Assembly (NCBI RefSeq): GCF_047496725.1
Contig: NC_132971.1
Span: 17,850,001 to 17,914,000, forward strand
Source: Anoplolepis gracilipes
Taxonomy: Eukaryota; Arthropoda; Insecta; Hymenoptera; Formicidae
DNA: 64,000 nt
Direction: 5' to 3'
This document shows, in pieces, positions 27,266-39,400 of this stretch. The first letter of the stretch is position 1, and each line of letters begins with the position of its first letter. The position numbers were made by a program, and so were the translations under genes. The notes under the pieces were generated by a model. It searched no databases. It saw nothing but the letters and a program-made list of their open reading frames with translations, and was not told the origin of the DNA.

Positions 27266-28749
27266 TGAGGAATAAAGGGTATCCTGGGACTTCGACCGTT
27301 TATACTCTGTGAGCATCGAGGTTCTTGGTCATGTGATGAACAAAAAGAAAAAGAGTAGTAAACGATAATAAATAAAAAGTGAATACAAAACTAGAGAGAG
27401 AAATAAAAAAGTTATGAGAAAAGAGATTTAAAATAATGATGTTTCCGTACCAAACTTAATTTGCTTGGCGTTTGAAACAATTTAATTTTTACTCACTCAA
27501 TATTCCCCTCGACAGTATAAGCTTTGAGATAGCAACGTTTTTGACTCCGAAATAAATTTTGATATGCAATTTTACAACTTATTTATGAAACTTTTTTAAC
27601 AAAAGCAGTACATATTAAGATTAACAATATAATAATATAATTGACAATAACAATATAAAATAATAATAACAATATAAAAACAATGACAATATACAAAATA
27701 TATTTTTTTACAGTTAGTGATTTTTTTACAGTTAGCAATTTTCTAAATAAGATATTGGTCACAGAAATTAAATAATAATGCAACATATTCTTTGAAACAA
27801 ATTCTATTGAAATATTTATAATACATTAAGTTGTGAGAGAGTAATAAAATAAAAGAAAATAAAGAAATAGTAATATATTCTAGACAGAGTACATGTCTTC
27901 AAGAGACGTCTAAAAAACGATTTAAAAACGTCTTCCTTCAAACATCCTTCAACGACATCCTTTAGACATCTTTAAAATATTTTTTAGTCTTTTTGTGTTT
28001 GGAATTTAATACTAATTTTTTATGTTATGAATAATTATAATTAAAAAAATATAACTTATTTGCTTAGTAGAATCTTTTTGGTATTTTTTTCTGTATCCAT
28101 AACATCCACAAGTATTTGTATTATGTACGTAAAATTTTGGACATTTACATGTGTATCTCAAAAAAATCTCAAATGTCACAATTGTAGATAATATTCTAAA
28201 GATGGTATCCCATTCCAGTCTGAAATAATATTTTATACGTTTGAATTTTATATAATAAAAAACTTAAAAATAATGTGTTACACATATATATATCATGATA
28301 CGATACTCAAATCAATAATTATTGCCGCTCTAAAAATAATAAGTATTTTACATGTGTAAAAACACTAAAAAATATGACAAATAACAAATAAAAACAATAT
28401 AATAAATATTTAGAAGGTTTTAAAATTATAATATTTGTGTAATAAAAAAATTGTATAAAATTACAATATTTAAAAAATATAAAAATGTTTTTTCTTCTGG
28501 ATGGATTTTATAGATAATTTTCTCGTTATTTATCTGTTTCTTAGTCTAATTTTTAATTTGTATTCTAGATTAGTATTTAAAATTTTATTTTAAAAATTCA
28601 ATATATATAAACTAATTGTTTTTAATTAATTTTGTTTTTAAGCATTTTTTTAGAACAGTTTATGAAGATAGATAAGACTGCACATAATTATACGTTCAAT
28701 AGTTCAACAAGCACAATTTGCTCTGTTCGATGTCGAATCTTGTTTCATA

Positions 28750-28804
<55 letters not shown>

Positions 28805-28863
28805 TCTATGTATAGTATATCTATGTATGTGCATGCTTGTATAGCATAAATTGCTTGTTTTGG

Positions 28864-28979
28864 AGCGGTAGTAATTATTTTTGCATTTAGTAAATATGAT
28901 TAATTATGACGGAATATATGTACACACAATTTGTCACAATTAATCATACTCATTAAATGTAAAAATAATTACTGCCACT
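28864..28979. repeat. Hairpin-forming inverted repeat, 47-bp arms
   Basis: The left arm (AGCGGTAGTAATTATTTTTG...) pairs with the right arm ending AATAATTACTGCCACT, with about six mismatches and a 22-base spacer. It is likely a short foldback MITE. It lies just right of a (TA)n tract in the gene-free interval. Confidence 0.65.
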
Positions 28980-30291
28980 GAAAAACAAATAACGATTTGC
29001 GCATCTTTCTCTCTTTTCGGTTGAGATAGAAATTTTCTTCGGTGTAATTAATGTAAAATAAAAAACTGAAACGCGACTACGAATGAGACACTTTATTTCT
29101 CTTCTACTTTCTTTCGTCTTTTCTATCTTATAGCTCTGCGAGAGGGGAACCAGCACCTGGTACTCTGCATGCAGAATGGCAACAGTCGTATTATACGGTA
29201 AATTTTTGAAGGATTTACGAGCGACATTGTACCTGAAACGAAAAGTACGCGGAACATTTTATTTGCGCTCTTGCGCAAATGGAAAATTTTTATTCTTGAA
29301 AAGCACACATTTTTCAATATTAAAAAAATATAATCTCTTTTTTCTTCTTGGCTTTTTTTTTTTTTGAAAAAAAGCAATAATCGATAAGAGCATGCAATAT
29401 TATTTAAATATCTATTTTTTGTTATATAATTTTTTGGTGCTGCATGTGTACATATTAAATTTAATATTTTGTTATAAATTATATATTTTTTTAATTGTAT
29501 TTTAATATACGTATTGCGCGATATTTTTCAGTTTTATAATAATCTTGTGAACAATTAAAATATTTGATCATAAATTCTTTATAATAAAATATTTCCTATA
29601 ATATGATTTTCCTTTTGTATATATTCAACACTAATTAAACATTTAAAAATCGAAGGAAAGATTACATTTTTTTATATTAGATAATTTACTTTTATATTGA
29701 TTTAATATTTGATAGGGAATTCATGCGTGAAATGGCTCGTTCTAATGTTACATTGCTATTAATTGATTTTGCCTTTCAACCAAACAGCCGGAGTTTACCT
29801 ATGCGGATGAACTAACAGAATTGTCAGGCACGTATATGATTAACAAAATTGGTTTACTAATTAATATCTCGTGAATACGCGTTCCATATTCATAAGCTTC
29901 TACCAACGAACTTCCATCGTTCGATGGCATTTGAAGCGAATAGACGTACTTCCAAATGGTAATTAGAAATCTACTATATATAAAGTAAAATATTGAAATT
30001 TCTACTTTAAGATATATGTAATAGTAAACATTTAATTAATCAATTATTTAATTACATATTTATATGCCTAATGTATTTTTTCTTATTTTAGTAATTAGAA
30101 AAAGTAGAAATATTTTAAATCAAAATAACTTTAATAAAAATATTTTTATATTTTTTTAATATTTATAATATTTATAATATTTATAATCTTTATAATTTTT
30201 ATAATATTTATTTTATTTTAATTTTAAATGTAATGTAACTTTATTAGACTTTTACACATACAAATTACAGTTTTTTATTTATTTAAAATAT

Positions 30292-30372
<81 letters not shown>

Positions 30373-31105
30373 TGGCTTAGATGTCAAATAATATAAGTCC
30401 ACTCAAACTAGAGTTTGATTTATTAGAAGATTAAAGGTATAGACAATGCGATCTATCACAACCAACCATAACAATTCTGAATTCGATTGTTTTCAAATTC
30501 AATCAGATTACATAGTTAAATTATTTATATATGTCTTTATGATAAAAACAAAAAATTCTTATTTTTCAAATTTTTGTTTTTTGAACCTGTACCACTTAGT
30601 ATCTGATTGTGAGTCACATTATATATAATTTTATAGACATAAAATATAATAAAAATGTAATACAAATATTTTTGTCAAATGAATCTAGAATAATCGCAGA
30701 TAAAATATTGAATAAAAATATTATATGAAAAAATTTTTATGTTTAGAAATATGTTAATTAAGTTCTTTATTTTTTTCTATGCAAATAGATTAATTAAATT
30801 GACAAATTAGTTATTAATTTAATTAATTAAAATATGATATATTTTAAATGTTAATAAATATTAAATTTATTTTATCAATTCGATAATTATATAATATTAT
30901 ATAGTATATTTATTCAATTTTATACATTTGGTCTCACATTTAAAAATGACATTTATATTTTACTTAAATGGATTAGAATTAATTCAGTTATTTTATTAAA
31001 AGAAGAATAAATTTAGAGCTATTTGACTGCACAGCAAAGCGAGAAAATATGAATGCTAATCTTAAATGAACAAATTTTAAGAAACGACATGATAATTTCG
31101 TTCTT

Positions 31106-31195
31106 TTAATACTCTCCTTTCGTTTGCATTTTGAAAGGTGCAGCTACTTCTCTTTGAATAACGTTGAAAATATGTTTATTTGAACTTAAAGTTTG
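31106..31195 (-). CDS. Secreted-protein putative terminal exon 8
   Basis: Acceptor tatatttag in phase 0, then 29 codons ending QREVAAPFKMQTKGEY and TAA. The PFK-x-Q motif echoes the exon 2 repeats. A poly(A)-signal hexamer, AATAAA, lies about 110 bases downstream on the minus strand near 30995. The exon is short and the acceptor has a weak pyrimidine tract, so this is a moderate call. Confidence 0.5.
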   Translation of the reverse strand, partial: QTLSSNKHIFNVIQREVAAPFKMQTKGEY

Positions 31196-34100
31196 CTAAA
31201 TATATTTGCTTATGGAAATAGAAGATAGTTTAATATAGCGTCATGAATACGAAAGAAAATATTTAATAAAGTGGAATAAAATAGTAAAATAATATAAAAA
31301 AGTGATATATGCAGAATTAAAAACATATAAGATAGAAAAGAATAGCAACACAAAAATGTATACTCATAACTAACAGACACAGAAATATTAAAAACGATCA
31401 AAATAATATTATGTATCGTTATTTAAAAGATTCTTGAGCGGCATGAGTATCGTATCGCGAAACTTACAATCATGTTGAGAACTCACTTTTACAAATGCGG
31501 GAGCGTGTGGTTGTGGTAATTTCGGCGAAGTTAAGCCTGCTTTCGTGATTCCAAGCTCCATCGGCCTTGTGGCCGGATTACCCGTATGTAACGTGTAATT
31601 TATCCCACCAAAGCCGTCTAGTTGCAGCTGCAAATCTGCAAAGTACATTAATTGCGTTACGTCTGCCGACTATGCAAAAGAGTTGTTGAACAAACGGATC
31701 TTTAAACGATCTTGCTAACTAATCAATATCGATTACTAGAAAGATTTACGTTGAAGGCTGCAAGGAAAGAGAAACTACATACCGAGAAAAATACACATAG
31801 ACGTTACGTAATTTTAGATTTTTTTGTTTCTTCAGATTTTTCTCAGAATTTGTTATAGATTTATTATATATAATTATATAAAAGAGCGTGAAATTATTGT
31901 TGAAAACTTTATGTATCGATCTAATATATTAAATTGAAAAATGTAAAAAAATGTTAATGTTTAAGAGAGAGAATATTGTATATTTTTTTACGAGATTTAA
32001 TAAAAAGATCAAAAATTTTTTGTATTATTTAGAATTTAATTATAAGTCTTGAAGAATTTTCAAGTATCACATAAAGTTTAGTTTTAGTCTGAGTTAATAT
32101 TAAGTGTAAAATGTTCAATTTAAATGTAACAAATTTTTTATCAAAGAGATTTGAAAAATTACAGCTGAATTGTTGTCAAAATTTAAATATATACGCTAAA
32201 TTATATTTCGTTATTTTATATTCTAAAGCGTTCTCGTTGAATGTATATATATCTGGAGACACTCGTATTGTGTTAAATTATTGTGTATGTATATTTTGAG
32301 AAACTCGTATTGTCTTAAATGTTACGTTATGGCACCACGTCCAGAATCAAAGAGAGATGTAAGACTTAGCATATAACGAAGATACCTGTGGGGTACCAAG
32401 GATTTCTTGCCTCTTGAGTTTGTCGTAATTGTTGTTCTACGCGATGTAAACTTTGCCCGAGATTCAAAGTTGGTATGCTCGCAGGCATGTCAGCCATCAT
32501 TCCACTAGGTATTCCTGTTGATATGCTACCAGTTATGCTTTCAGATATACTATTGGATATAGTTGGAGTCAGATTGTTTGGTATGCTTGCCATAAAGTCC
32601 GAAGGTAATTTCATGTCTGTAAGAAAATATATAATTGTGCCATAATTGTTACTAACATTTGTTGAATCATAAAATTGGAATTTAAAAGAAATCTTTTTTT
32701 TATTATACATATAATAAATTTATAAAAATTATTGAGATGCAAAAGTATTACAGTAATAATTAACAAGAGTTAAGCGAGAAAAAGTGGAAAAAGATTTGCA
32801 AAAAAAATTATGTTACTTGAATATCTTCGCTATCATCTAATAAAATATCATAACGAGCTACAATCATACTTAATGGTAAATTATTATTTGTCGCCGTGTT
32901 AGACGCTACGGACTTCAGTGGTAACATTGTGGTAAAGTCACTGCTGATTTCCATTGGCCAAGAAATAATCGAAATAGGTATGGCAGATATGTTTGATAGA
33001 ACAAAGTTTGTCTTTCCATTCAAGGATAGTGGAGCAAATAACGTTTCTGGTTGTGAGAATTGTTGTAAAGGCCAACCATATTTAAATCCCTCAGGCAATG
33101 CATAGTTTGTGAACGAGTTCTGAATATCCTTGAACCCTCTTTTGTGCTCTTCAGAGAGAATATAGTTTAACATAGGATTTTGAGTACTAGTTTTAAGATT
33201 GTCCTTCAACGTTTCCGAAATTTGGAATTTAAGAGGATGCTCATTGTTCTTGAAACTGTTGTTCTTCGGCATTTTCATAAATAAGTGAGCATGTATATTG
33301 TTATTTAATTCATTTTGGGTGGGAAGAGAAGATGTCAAAACAGCTCCATGTTTAGTAGCGTAAAACTGAATTGGTCCGAGAGTGCTAAAGCAAACGAATC
33401 AAATTTAGATACATGGAATAATGAGAATATTATTTTGTAACTTAGTCAAAGTATACCAACAATCAGTATTAGTATATTAATATGCCATTTTCTTTTTGCA
33501 ATTACAGAATTCTACAATTAGATAAAAAATTACTAAAAAATAAAAGCTAATAAAAAATAGCAAGCATATTAAAAATATTCCATGATTAAAAGTTTAATAA
33601 TTTTGTTATTACTATTTTAAATTTATAAATTTTTACATATGTAACTAAAAATTATTACACACAATAATAAAACTAATTACATTAAAAATCTGTACACTTG
33701 AAATATTATATTTAATGCAATATCAATTATAAATTAATGCTAATTAATAATATAAATTATATTATACTTATACAGAGCAATTTACAATAATACAATTAAA
33801 TAAAAATATAATGGTATTTAAATGGCATTCTTGTTATAAAATTGAGTATCTTTACGAGTTTACACTGTACAGTTACATTGTTGTACTAATCAAACAAGTA
33901 ATAAAGCTCGGGGCAGCTATTACGTACTTTCTGACGAACGGTGCTATTGATGTTGCCGTATCCATGACAGACGAACTGGGCTTGTTTGTTAAACTCGTTA
34001 AGATGTGACCTACAATCGAAGATTGGTTCGTGCTAACTGAGATTGATGGAATAGTTGTAGAGGAGCTGTCGATTGACTAAAAACAATAACAAACTTTTAT

Positions 34101-34512
34101 TAATTAATCCGTCCTAAATTGTTTTCAAATATGTTTTTTCGACACATTTATTTCCTTCTTGTGTATTCTATGCTTTTTAATAATCAATTGTATATTATAA
34201 TTATATATTATATTAATATAATATATAAGTTAATATACTTCAAGTTTTGTTTAATAAATAATAAAGAAGAATATTATTAATTTTAGCAAATTTCATAATA
34301 AGCAAAACGGAATATAATGTATAAAAAATTACGCTAATAATGTAATATAAATTGACGCGCAATTATTATTATTGTAATAAAATATGATTATAATTTATAT
34401 TAACAGTTTAATAATTAAAAGAAGTGTAAATTAATTAATTAACGTAAATATTAATTGTAAAATTTTATTTATAAATTTTGTTTATTTTATATTAATGTAA
34501 ATAAATATATGT

Positions 34513-34550
<38 letters not shown>

Positions 34551-36303
34551 CGGAAAACTTGATAAAGAGTTGACAAGTTTGTGACAGCTTTCATTTACGA
34601 ATAGTAATTACTCGTAAACTCGCATGTATTAAAATTGCCACAAAATATGTTTTGCTTTGTATCGAACATTAAATTCAATATAGGCAAGATTAAATTTTAA
34701 TTACGTAATATTTCACTTTGTAAAACCGAAATATCACCTGTCACATAGGTTTTGCTTACCGTACAATTGCTGCCCGGCAATGATGTAGTCGACTCTGGCA
34801 ACGGCGTTGGACGGAGTTTCATTTTGACAGCTTCTAACGAATAAATTTTACCAATACTTGAAGGAAAAGAAGACATGGAAAAGTCAGATCCATGAATGAT
34901 TGCTGATGGTGACGTAGAAGACATTTTGATATTTAATGGAGAAAGATGCTTGGAAAATGAAACCGCCGGCATTGAAGGCAATTTAAATGCGTGATCATCT
35001 GTAGCAACATATATTATTATTAGCATCGTTTAAATAAATAATGCATTATAAAATTCCTTAATATATTAAAATATAAACATTGATATCGGAAAAAAACTTT
35101 GATTTCTAAAGAGGTATTATTTTTTAAACTCACGCGAACGTATATACACATATCAAATAGAAAGATATCATGTCAATAGATATCATGTCACGCGTAATAA
35201 AAATACAATTTAAAAGAATAAAATTTGTTGTAAAAAATAATTTACGTGATATGATCATCAGATTAAAATATGAAGGGCAAGCTTGATCAATGCTTCAATT
35301 AACAATCCGTTTCATGTTTTAGTCAAAAATTCAATATTGAATTTCTAGTGAAACAATTTTAACGACAGTTGAATTTAAAAATTTTAAAAAGAGAACATTA
35401 AATTCATCAATAAAATTGCTGACATAACGTCATTTAAAAAATTCTAATATTGAAATAGTGTATGTATATGTGTCACATATATGAATTTACCGTATTTAGT
35501 GTACATCGAAAATCCTTTATTGGACGAAGTTTGTACATTCTTATGTCGTCCATACAAATTGATTAGTTTGTTGTAAGACTCATCTTGATCGAACTTGATC
35601 GAATTGGAGATGGAAGGAAATTCGACGAAAGTCGGTTGCTTCAGAGACGATATTTGTTCACTTGAAGGTAACTGTTCATAATGTAAATTTTTAAATGGCC
35701 TCTCAGTTGTAAACAATTGCTCTTTAAACGGTGTTTGGCTTTTATATGTTGGGAATTGTCTCTCAAAGATTTCCTTTGATGTAAGCGATTGTCCGATGAA
35801 AGGATTGTCTTTGAGAACCTCTCGTTCTCCTCGCAATTCCTGATTTTTTAATATTACGTCTGTGTACAACGGTTTATCTCTAAACGACGTTATTGTAAAG
35901 GAATTCTGTCTAAACGGTTGATTACGAAGAATTGGAAACTCAGGCGGATAGATAATGTGATCCTTCAAGGGCAGATAGTGAAGAGCTTGTTGGTTGATGG
36001 TTTGATCTCTCACTGCTCTAATAGGCGGAGTTTGCTGCTCGATCGTCTTGTCGATAAATGATTGAGATTGATCAAAAAAGAAATTTCGCGAACAAGGTTT
36101 GCGATGAGATGTGATGTCCGCATTGAAAAAAGAAATATCTCTTTTGCTTTTGTACGCCCCAGTTACTGCCATTATCGCCACGAGGATAATCTGAAAAAAG
36201 AACGCACTCAAGGTTAGAAATATTACGAACACGGAGACGATATTTATGACATTTGTGGCGATATTTAGATTCACAGGCTCACCAAGACTCGCGTATGGCA
36301 CAT
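31106..36303 (-). CDS. Uncharacterised secreted protein, eight exons (gene span)
   Basis: Proposed model on the minus strand: exons 36303-36283, 36190-35491, 34998-34760, 34076-33928, 33384-32870, 32616-32386, 31635-31487 and 31195-31106. All have GT/AG borders and join into 697 codons plus TAA. Residues 1-19 form a signal peptide, MCHTRVLIILVAIMAVTGA, followed by YKSKR. The rest has no domain I recognise. It is rich in Ser, Thr, Asn, Gln and Pro, with recurring PF-x-x-Q-type segments in exon 2 and Ser-Ile alternation in exon 6, which suggests an extended extracellular or matrix protein. No Cys-rich framework and no membrane segment beyond the signal is seen. The exon 5/6 junction is the least certain. 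It lies tail-to-tail with Dop2R. Confidence 0.72.
31487..31635 (-). CDS. Secreted-protein exon 7
   Basis: 149 nt; acceptor actttgcag, donor AAA|gtgagt. It encodes DLQLQLDGFGGINYTLHTGN and PATRPMELGITKAGLTSPKLPQPHAPAFVK. Translation through the donor would stop after about 25 more residues at 31409, so a retained-intron end is an alternative to splicing into exon 8. Confidence 0.72.
32386..32616 (-). CDS. Secreted-protein exon 6
   Basis: 231 nt; acceptor ttttcttacag, donor ACAG|gtatct. It encodes MKLPSDFMASIPNNL, an alternating Ser-Ile/Gly region (SNSISESITGSISTGIPSG), then LGQSLHRVEQQLRQTQEARNP, a probable short helix. Confidence 0.72.
32870..33384 (-). CDS. Secreted-protein exon 5 (3' end uncertain)
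   Basis: Acceptor gctttag at 33385. It encodes NTLGPIQFYATKHGAVL, then a long polar chain with KYGWPLQQFSQPETLFAPL. Two donors are possible. The stronger-looking CAA|gtaaca, with the exon ending at 32817, leaves phase 0 and runs into an immediate TGA in exon 6. The alternative TTAA|gtatga, with the exon ending at 32870, keeps the frame open, so it is used here. A missed micro-exon would also explain the conflict. Confidence 0.62.
33928..34076 (-). CDS. Secreted-protein exon 4
   Basis: 149 nt; acceptor ttgttttag, donor AGAAA|gtacgt. It encodes a Ser/Thr/Ile-rich stretch, including SIDSSSTTIPSISVSTNQSS and SVMDTATSIAPF, suited to O-glycosylation or disorder. It is too short for most ORF callers and is supported mainly by its phase fit with both neighbours. 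Confidence 0.7.
34760..34998 (-). CDS. Secreted-protein exon 3
   Basis: 239 nt; acceptor ttgctacag, donor ACG|gtaagc. It encodes about 80 residues rich in Ser, Pro and Met, including DDHAFKLPSMPAVSF, and an N-glycosylation sequon (SNCT) just before the donor. Confidence 0.78.
35491..36190 (-). CDS. Secreted-protein exon 2
   Basis: 700 nt, residues 8-241. It starts with the rest of the signal peptide (IILVAIMAVTGA), then a hydrophilic chain with imperfect repeats around PF or PL, for example NQPFRQNSF, KDNPFIGQ, QTPFKEQLF and ERPFKNLHY. Donor TACG|gtaaat. A dibasic KR five residues after the predicted cleavage site could be a propeptide site. Confidence 0.8.
36283..36303 (-). CDS. Secreted-protein exon 1 (start codon and half the signal peptide)
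   Basis: ATG TGC CAT ACG CGA GTC TTG followed by a strong donor, gtgagc. The 92-bp intron that follows has a ctaac branch motif and a ttcttttttcag acceptor. Splicing joins this exon to ILVAIMAVTGA and completes a standard signal peptide. A continuous frame read through the intron from a GTG at 36301 gives a false membrane segment. Confidence 0.75.
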
Positions 36304-36485
36304 TATAAATAATCGTTTTTTTATATAAGTATTATGTTTTATTATAAACTTTCTTTTCTTTTCTATTATTTATTTTGTTTTAAAAATTAAAGGTCTGATA
36401 TATTAATTATAATTTTCGCGAATTTTAATGATTAAGCATTGAGCATTAGTAACTGTAGTAAGTGTATGTGATGGATATCAACGGT

Positions 36486-36493
36486 CTTATATA
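36486..36493 (-). promoter_or_regulatory. TATA box of the secreted-protein gene
   Basis: TATATAAG on the minus strand lies about 185 bases upstream of the ATG at 36303. About 25 bases further on is a TCACAT initiator-like sequence (near 36468). The implied 5' UTR of about 165 nt includes a four-codon upstream ORF at 36446-36432. TATA boxes are common in tissue-specific secreted-protein genes of insects. Confidence 0.45.
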
Positions 36494-39400
36494 GGATTGA
36501 TGAGATCTTTCTAGTTTCTTGCCCTTCCATTGCCAATCTGAGACTGGTCTGATAAAATACGTACTAAATGTCTTTCTCTTTCATTGTAATATATACTATT
36601 TATAAGTTTGAAATTATTATAATTTTTCTGCAAAAGATTTTTAAATATGTTAAATAATTTTCTAATTATATATTATATACAGAGAATTAACAAAAATTGT
36701 GTTAGATTTTATAATATCTTAATATATACAATTACATTATATATTATATATACATATATATTTTACTTCTTATTGAAAAAGTTTGGAATTCTTCCGATAT
36801 GTATAAAAATCTAAAATAATTGATAAATCTATTTTTTATACGAATAAGAATTAGGAAGAAAAGCAACAGTAAAAGACACTAAAAAAGAACTATGTTTACT
36901 ACATTGTTCTAACAATAAGTGCACTTGCAAAAAGAAATAAAATTCATTTAGAGGTTCTTCCTAGAAAAATTGGCCAATTGAAAAGCTTGTCCTTTACAGA
37001 TAGATGAATGAATTACAGCACGAAGAATGTAATCTCAAAGGAACTCGTTTCCCACTAGCTTCTTCGACTTTCACCTAAAGACAAATCGGGTGAGACGAAA
37101 GAAATGAAATGTACTTTGCGAGACTCCAGAACTGGAAAATGAGAAACAGACAAAAGAAAAAGAAAATATATATGTTCTTTTTTTTTAAGCGAAAAGGTAC
37201 CGCACGAAAAAGCTATCATTTCAACATGGCTTATTCCCAGCCTTGTAGTTGTGGATTATCGCTTTCTTTCAGTAAACCAGAAAGACAATCCTCCCTTTCC
37301 CTTCTCTCCACACATATATACGTACACATATACACGCACATGTGCCTACATACAGACACATACGCACACTTACACATTACTCTTTACTGAATTAAAAAAA
37401 CAAGATTAGTTTCTGCTTTCCCTGATATTATCATTACTCTGTGAAACATGTTTACTTTTATCGCATTACGATAATTAAAGATTGATTATTTAAATAATTA
37501 TTTTTAAACAATTCTATTGAAAAATTACAATTTTAAAATGTTACTGAATATAACATAACGTTTAGAGTTTTAATTTACTTATTTAATTTAATTTAATTTA
37601 ATTTAATATCATTTTTTAATTAATTTAAAGTTTTCTAGAAAATGTAATTTATCATTATTATAATTTAAATTTAAATAAAAGGAGCATGTGTTATTAAAAA
37701 GAGAGAAAAAATTGAATAAAGTTACACAAAATATATTATTTAAGATGAAAATCACCTCTTGTTATTAAGATTTAAATTACCTTTCATTTCTTTTGTCTTT
37801 CTTTAAATGATGAGTTTTCTGTTAATATTTAAAATTAATTATGATTAAAGTTAGTACGTTTGATTGTTTTCTTTTCTTTTTTAGAATTCTTATTATTAAA
37901 AAGTTAAGTTAAGAAAATTATTATATATCTGTGTTGCATAAACATACACATATATTATTATACACATTTATAACTTATATTATAATTTATTTTATAAAGA
38001 CAAGTTATTATATTTTACATAAGAAGGTGGCAATACATATATGTATATATAATACATATATTACATACACATATGAAGTACACCACATATCTTGTCAAAT
38101 ATATTTTCCGAAAAGTAAAGAAAAATAATTTACTGTTTTAAAAGATAATGTAAAATAAAATGTGAAATAGAAACAAAACCACAGTTATATAAATATAATA
38201 AAGTTTCTCAACTAAAAGAACTGAAGAAGCATTTGCTGCTGTCTCTCTTAGGATATTATAAAACGAATTATCAAACTTTTTTAATGTAGGGCTCATTAAT
38301 TTTATTTAGAAAGAGATGCCGTTTTGTAATTTGCGTTCATATACAATCTCAGAGACTACATTAGTTTAATTTTTATTGCTTTTTTACAGCTATGCTTCTT
38401 TGAAATTCAACGGATATGCAGAACCCCGTTGCCAAGTACAAACTTTAAGACGATCGTATTTCACGCGCTCATGAGGGTTGCTCGAGGATACTAAAACGTT
38501 ACCTCTTGTCGAAGGTCGACTGAGTTAAGAATCCGCTATGGAAAATATTACGACCATCTCTTAAAATATTTGCTTTAAATCGTAAAAGTGAGCAGCAGTA
38601 CTCTTGATACATTCATCAAAATAGTCACAAGTTTTTTTTCATGTTTTCACTCGCGCATATCAGAGAAACCTGAAAGATTCGCATTAAAAGTAACGATATG
38701 CATATAAAAGAAATTGTAAGTAGTAGAATTTAAATAGTAAGCGAATTGACAGTTTTAAATTTCAAATGATTTATGTGCTATTGGAGTGCTCAATCAATTG
38801 ATTTGTTTCCTGTTAAAGTTTATATTTTCTTTTTTTATATAGATTATTTATAAGTTTATATTTTTTATATAGATTTATAAAATATAAAAACTTAATAAAA
38901 ATTATAGTGACTTAGTTATAAATAATTATAATTACTTAAAGAATATACAATTATAGATAAATATAAATAATTATTATAATTACACGGGAATATATTTTAT
39001 AACGTGTGAATTTTCAATAGGCAGGTGTTTTGTGGATTTTGTGTTTTCAGTTGAACTAGCAATCAATACTATAGTTTACTATGAAGGCTTTCAAGCAAAT
39101 TGAAATTGCATGTTACGTTCCGTGCATTTAGATTGTTACAAAATATACGGCTGCGAGAATGAAATAAGGTCGAAGGTTTCTATTATTATTGCCTTTATAT
39201 GTATATGTATATATAGTTCAAAAGTATCATCAATAGCATTGCTTTTGCAGTTTTAATGATTATTGTCTTGAAAGAAGAGGAGAAAAATGTTTCAAACAAT
39301 AATGAAATTCATATTCAATGAAAAAAAATTATATTAAATCTTCTACTTTATTTGTTTGTTTTTTTTTATTTTTTATATATTATATAAAAAGATTTTTATG

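Larger units (their letters stand above)
18050..31105. other. Gene-free interval between Dop2R and the secreted gene
   Basis: I see no supportable protein, tRNA or rRNA gene in these 13 kb. It holds microsatellites, the TTAA-flanked MITE, one hairpin element, the 52-bp tandem duplication, a cluster of GACATC/ACGTCTT-like motifs at 27890-27990, and modestly GC-rich patches at 18370-18680, 20160-20300, 20570-20830 and 23500-23700. Confidence 0.5.

Noticed and set aside
30988..31026. Alternative terminal exon SNSSKFILLLIK with acceptor tgctgtgcag
   Set aside because: Phase fits, but the exon at 31195-31106 is longer, comes first, resembles the rest of the protein, and would place this region in the 3' UTR next to AATAAA.
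31409..31648. Frame through the exon 7 donor to a stop at 31409
   Set aside because: A strong gtgagt donor follows AFVK, and a phase-matched terminal exon lies downstream. Kept only as an alternative end.
35444..36301. 285-codon continuous frame starting at GTG with an apparent transmembrane segment
   Set aside because: The start is GTG, and the hydrophobic part lies within a well-formed 92-bp intron. Splicing from ATG 36303 gives a signal peptide instead.
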